From contig DASXTB010000341.1 in assembly GCA_036505615.1 (NCBI GenBank), positions 1-12,632 of the forward strand: 12,632 nt of DNA, in the 5' to 3' direction. Origin of the DNA: DASXTB01 sp036505615. Its GTDB lineage: Bacteria > Acidobacteriota > UBA6911 > JACQSX01. Below are positions 12,372 to 12,632 of this stretch, piece after piece. The notes beneath the pieces were generated by a model, which saw only the letters and a program-made list of their open reading frames with translations, made no database searches and was not told where the DNA came from. A program made the translations under genes and the position numbers. The stretch's first letter is position 1. Each line of letters starts with the position of its first letter.

Positions 12372-12632
12372 ACGTCAGAGACAAACCTGCCCGTCGATTT
12401 TATGGCTGCGCAGAGCTCACAGGCACGTTTACGAACTTCCCTTCTGGAAACAGAAAGTCCAAAGCTCCGACTGCTATAGGAATATCGCTGACGATTTAGT
12501 CAGCAGGATTTAAGGATGCTTTTCCGATCAAAAGGTCGCATTACCGTCGATTTGTGAAATCGTGCTTCTTGATGTCGTCATGTTAGGAAGGGCCGGCCAG
12601 TCAAGCAATTGTTGTTTGGAGAGATCTCCAAT
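12372..12632. other. Intergenic stretch with no recognisable gene
   Basis: I checked both strands and found only short frames with no family resemblance and no convincing ribosome site, RNA gene or array. It may be the border of a gene beyond the window. Confidence 0.5.

Overview
The window looks like a piece of a soil-type Gram-negative chromosome, most likely Acidobacteriota or a relative. This is inferred from moderately GC-rich coding, many GTAG-type REP palindromes, short-period tandem arrays between genes, and a core TCA-cycle operon next to accessory genes. No rRNA or tRNA anchors the taxonomy, so treat it as a guess.

Left end (1-1260): the 3' part of a MidA/NDUFAF7-type methyltransferase is followed by a small REP-RAYT mobile unit. 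That unit is an IS200-like Y1 transposase gene on the minus strand, broken by one in-frame amber codon and flanked by two inverted copies of a 27-bp REP hairpin. The left REP supplies the last codons and the stop of the methyltransferase.

1254-5111: a minus-strand redoxin (AhpC/TSA fold with a single cysteine) is divergent from a two-gene plus-strand block of GT39-type polytopic glycosyltransferases separated by 5 bp. The first glycosyltransferase carries two REP pairs inserted in frame, giving a roughly 80-residue loop between membrane helices that is mostly translated repeat.

5112-5498: a convergent intergenic region with an imperfect inverted repeat, a weak terminator-like hairpin and a period-7 CAACACC/CAACACT array. 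The array abuts the stop codon of sucB and is G-run rich in the sucB transcript sense.

5499-10518, all minus strand in transcription order: a FitA/VapB-like antitoxin and VapC-type PIN toxin (ATGA overlap), then sucA (2-oxoglutarate dehydrogenase E1) and sucB (E2 succinyltransferase). SucA and SucB form the core of the 2-oxoglutarate dehydrogenase complex; the E3 gene is not in this window. Good promoter candidates precede both the toxin-antitoxin pair and sucA.

10573-12632: a 360-bp intergenic stretch with a 16-bp perfect palindrome and a CACGTT-type inverted repeat, an APC-family amino acid permease on the plus strand, then a second copy of one of the REP pairs in the opposite orientation. 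I see no gene in the last 260 bases.

No wholly new defence or biosynthetic system is evident. The most unusual content is the repeat biology: REP elements that have entered, ended or flanked coding genes, one of them carrying a disabled RAYT.
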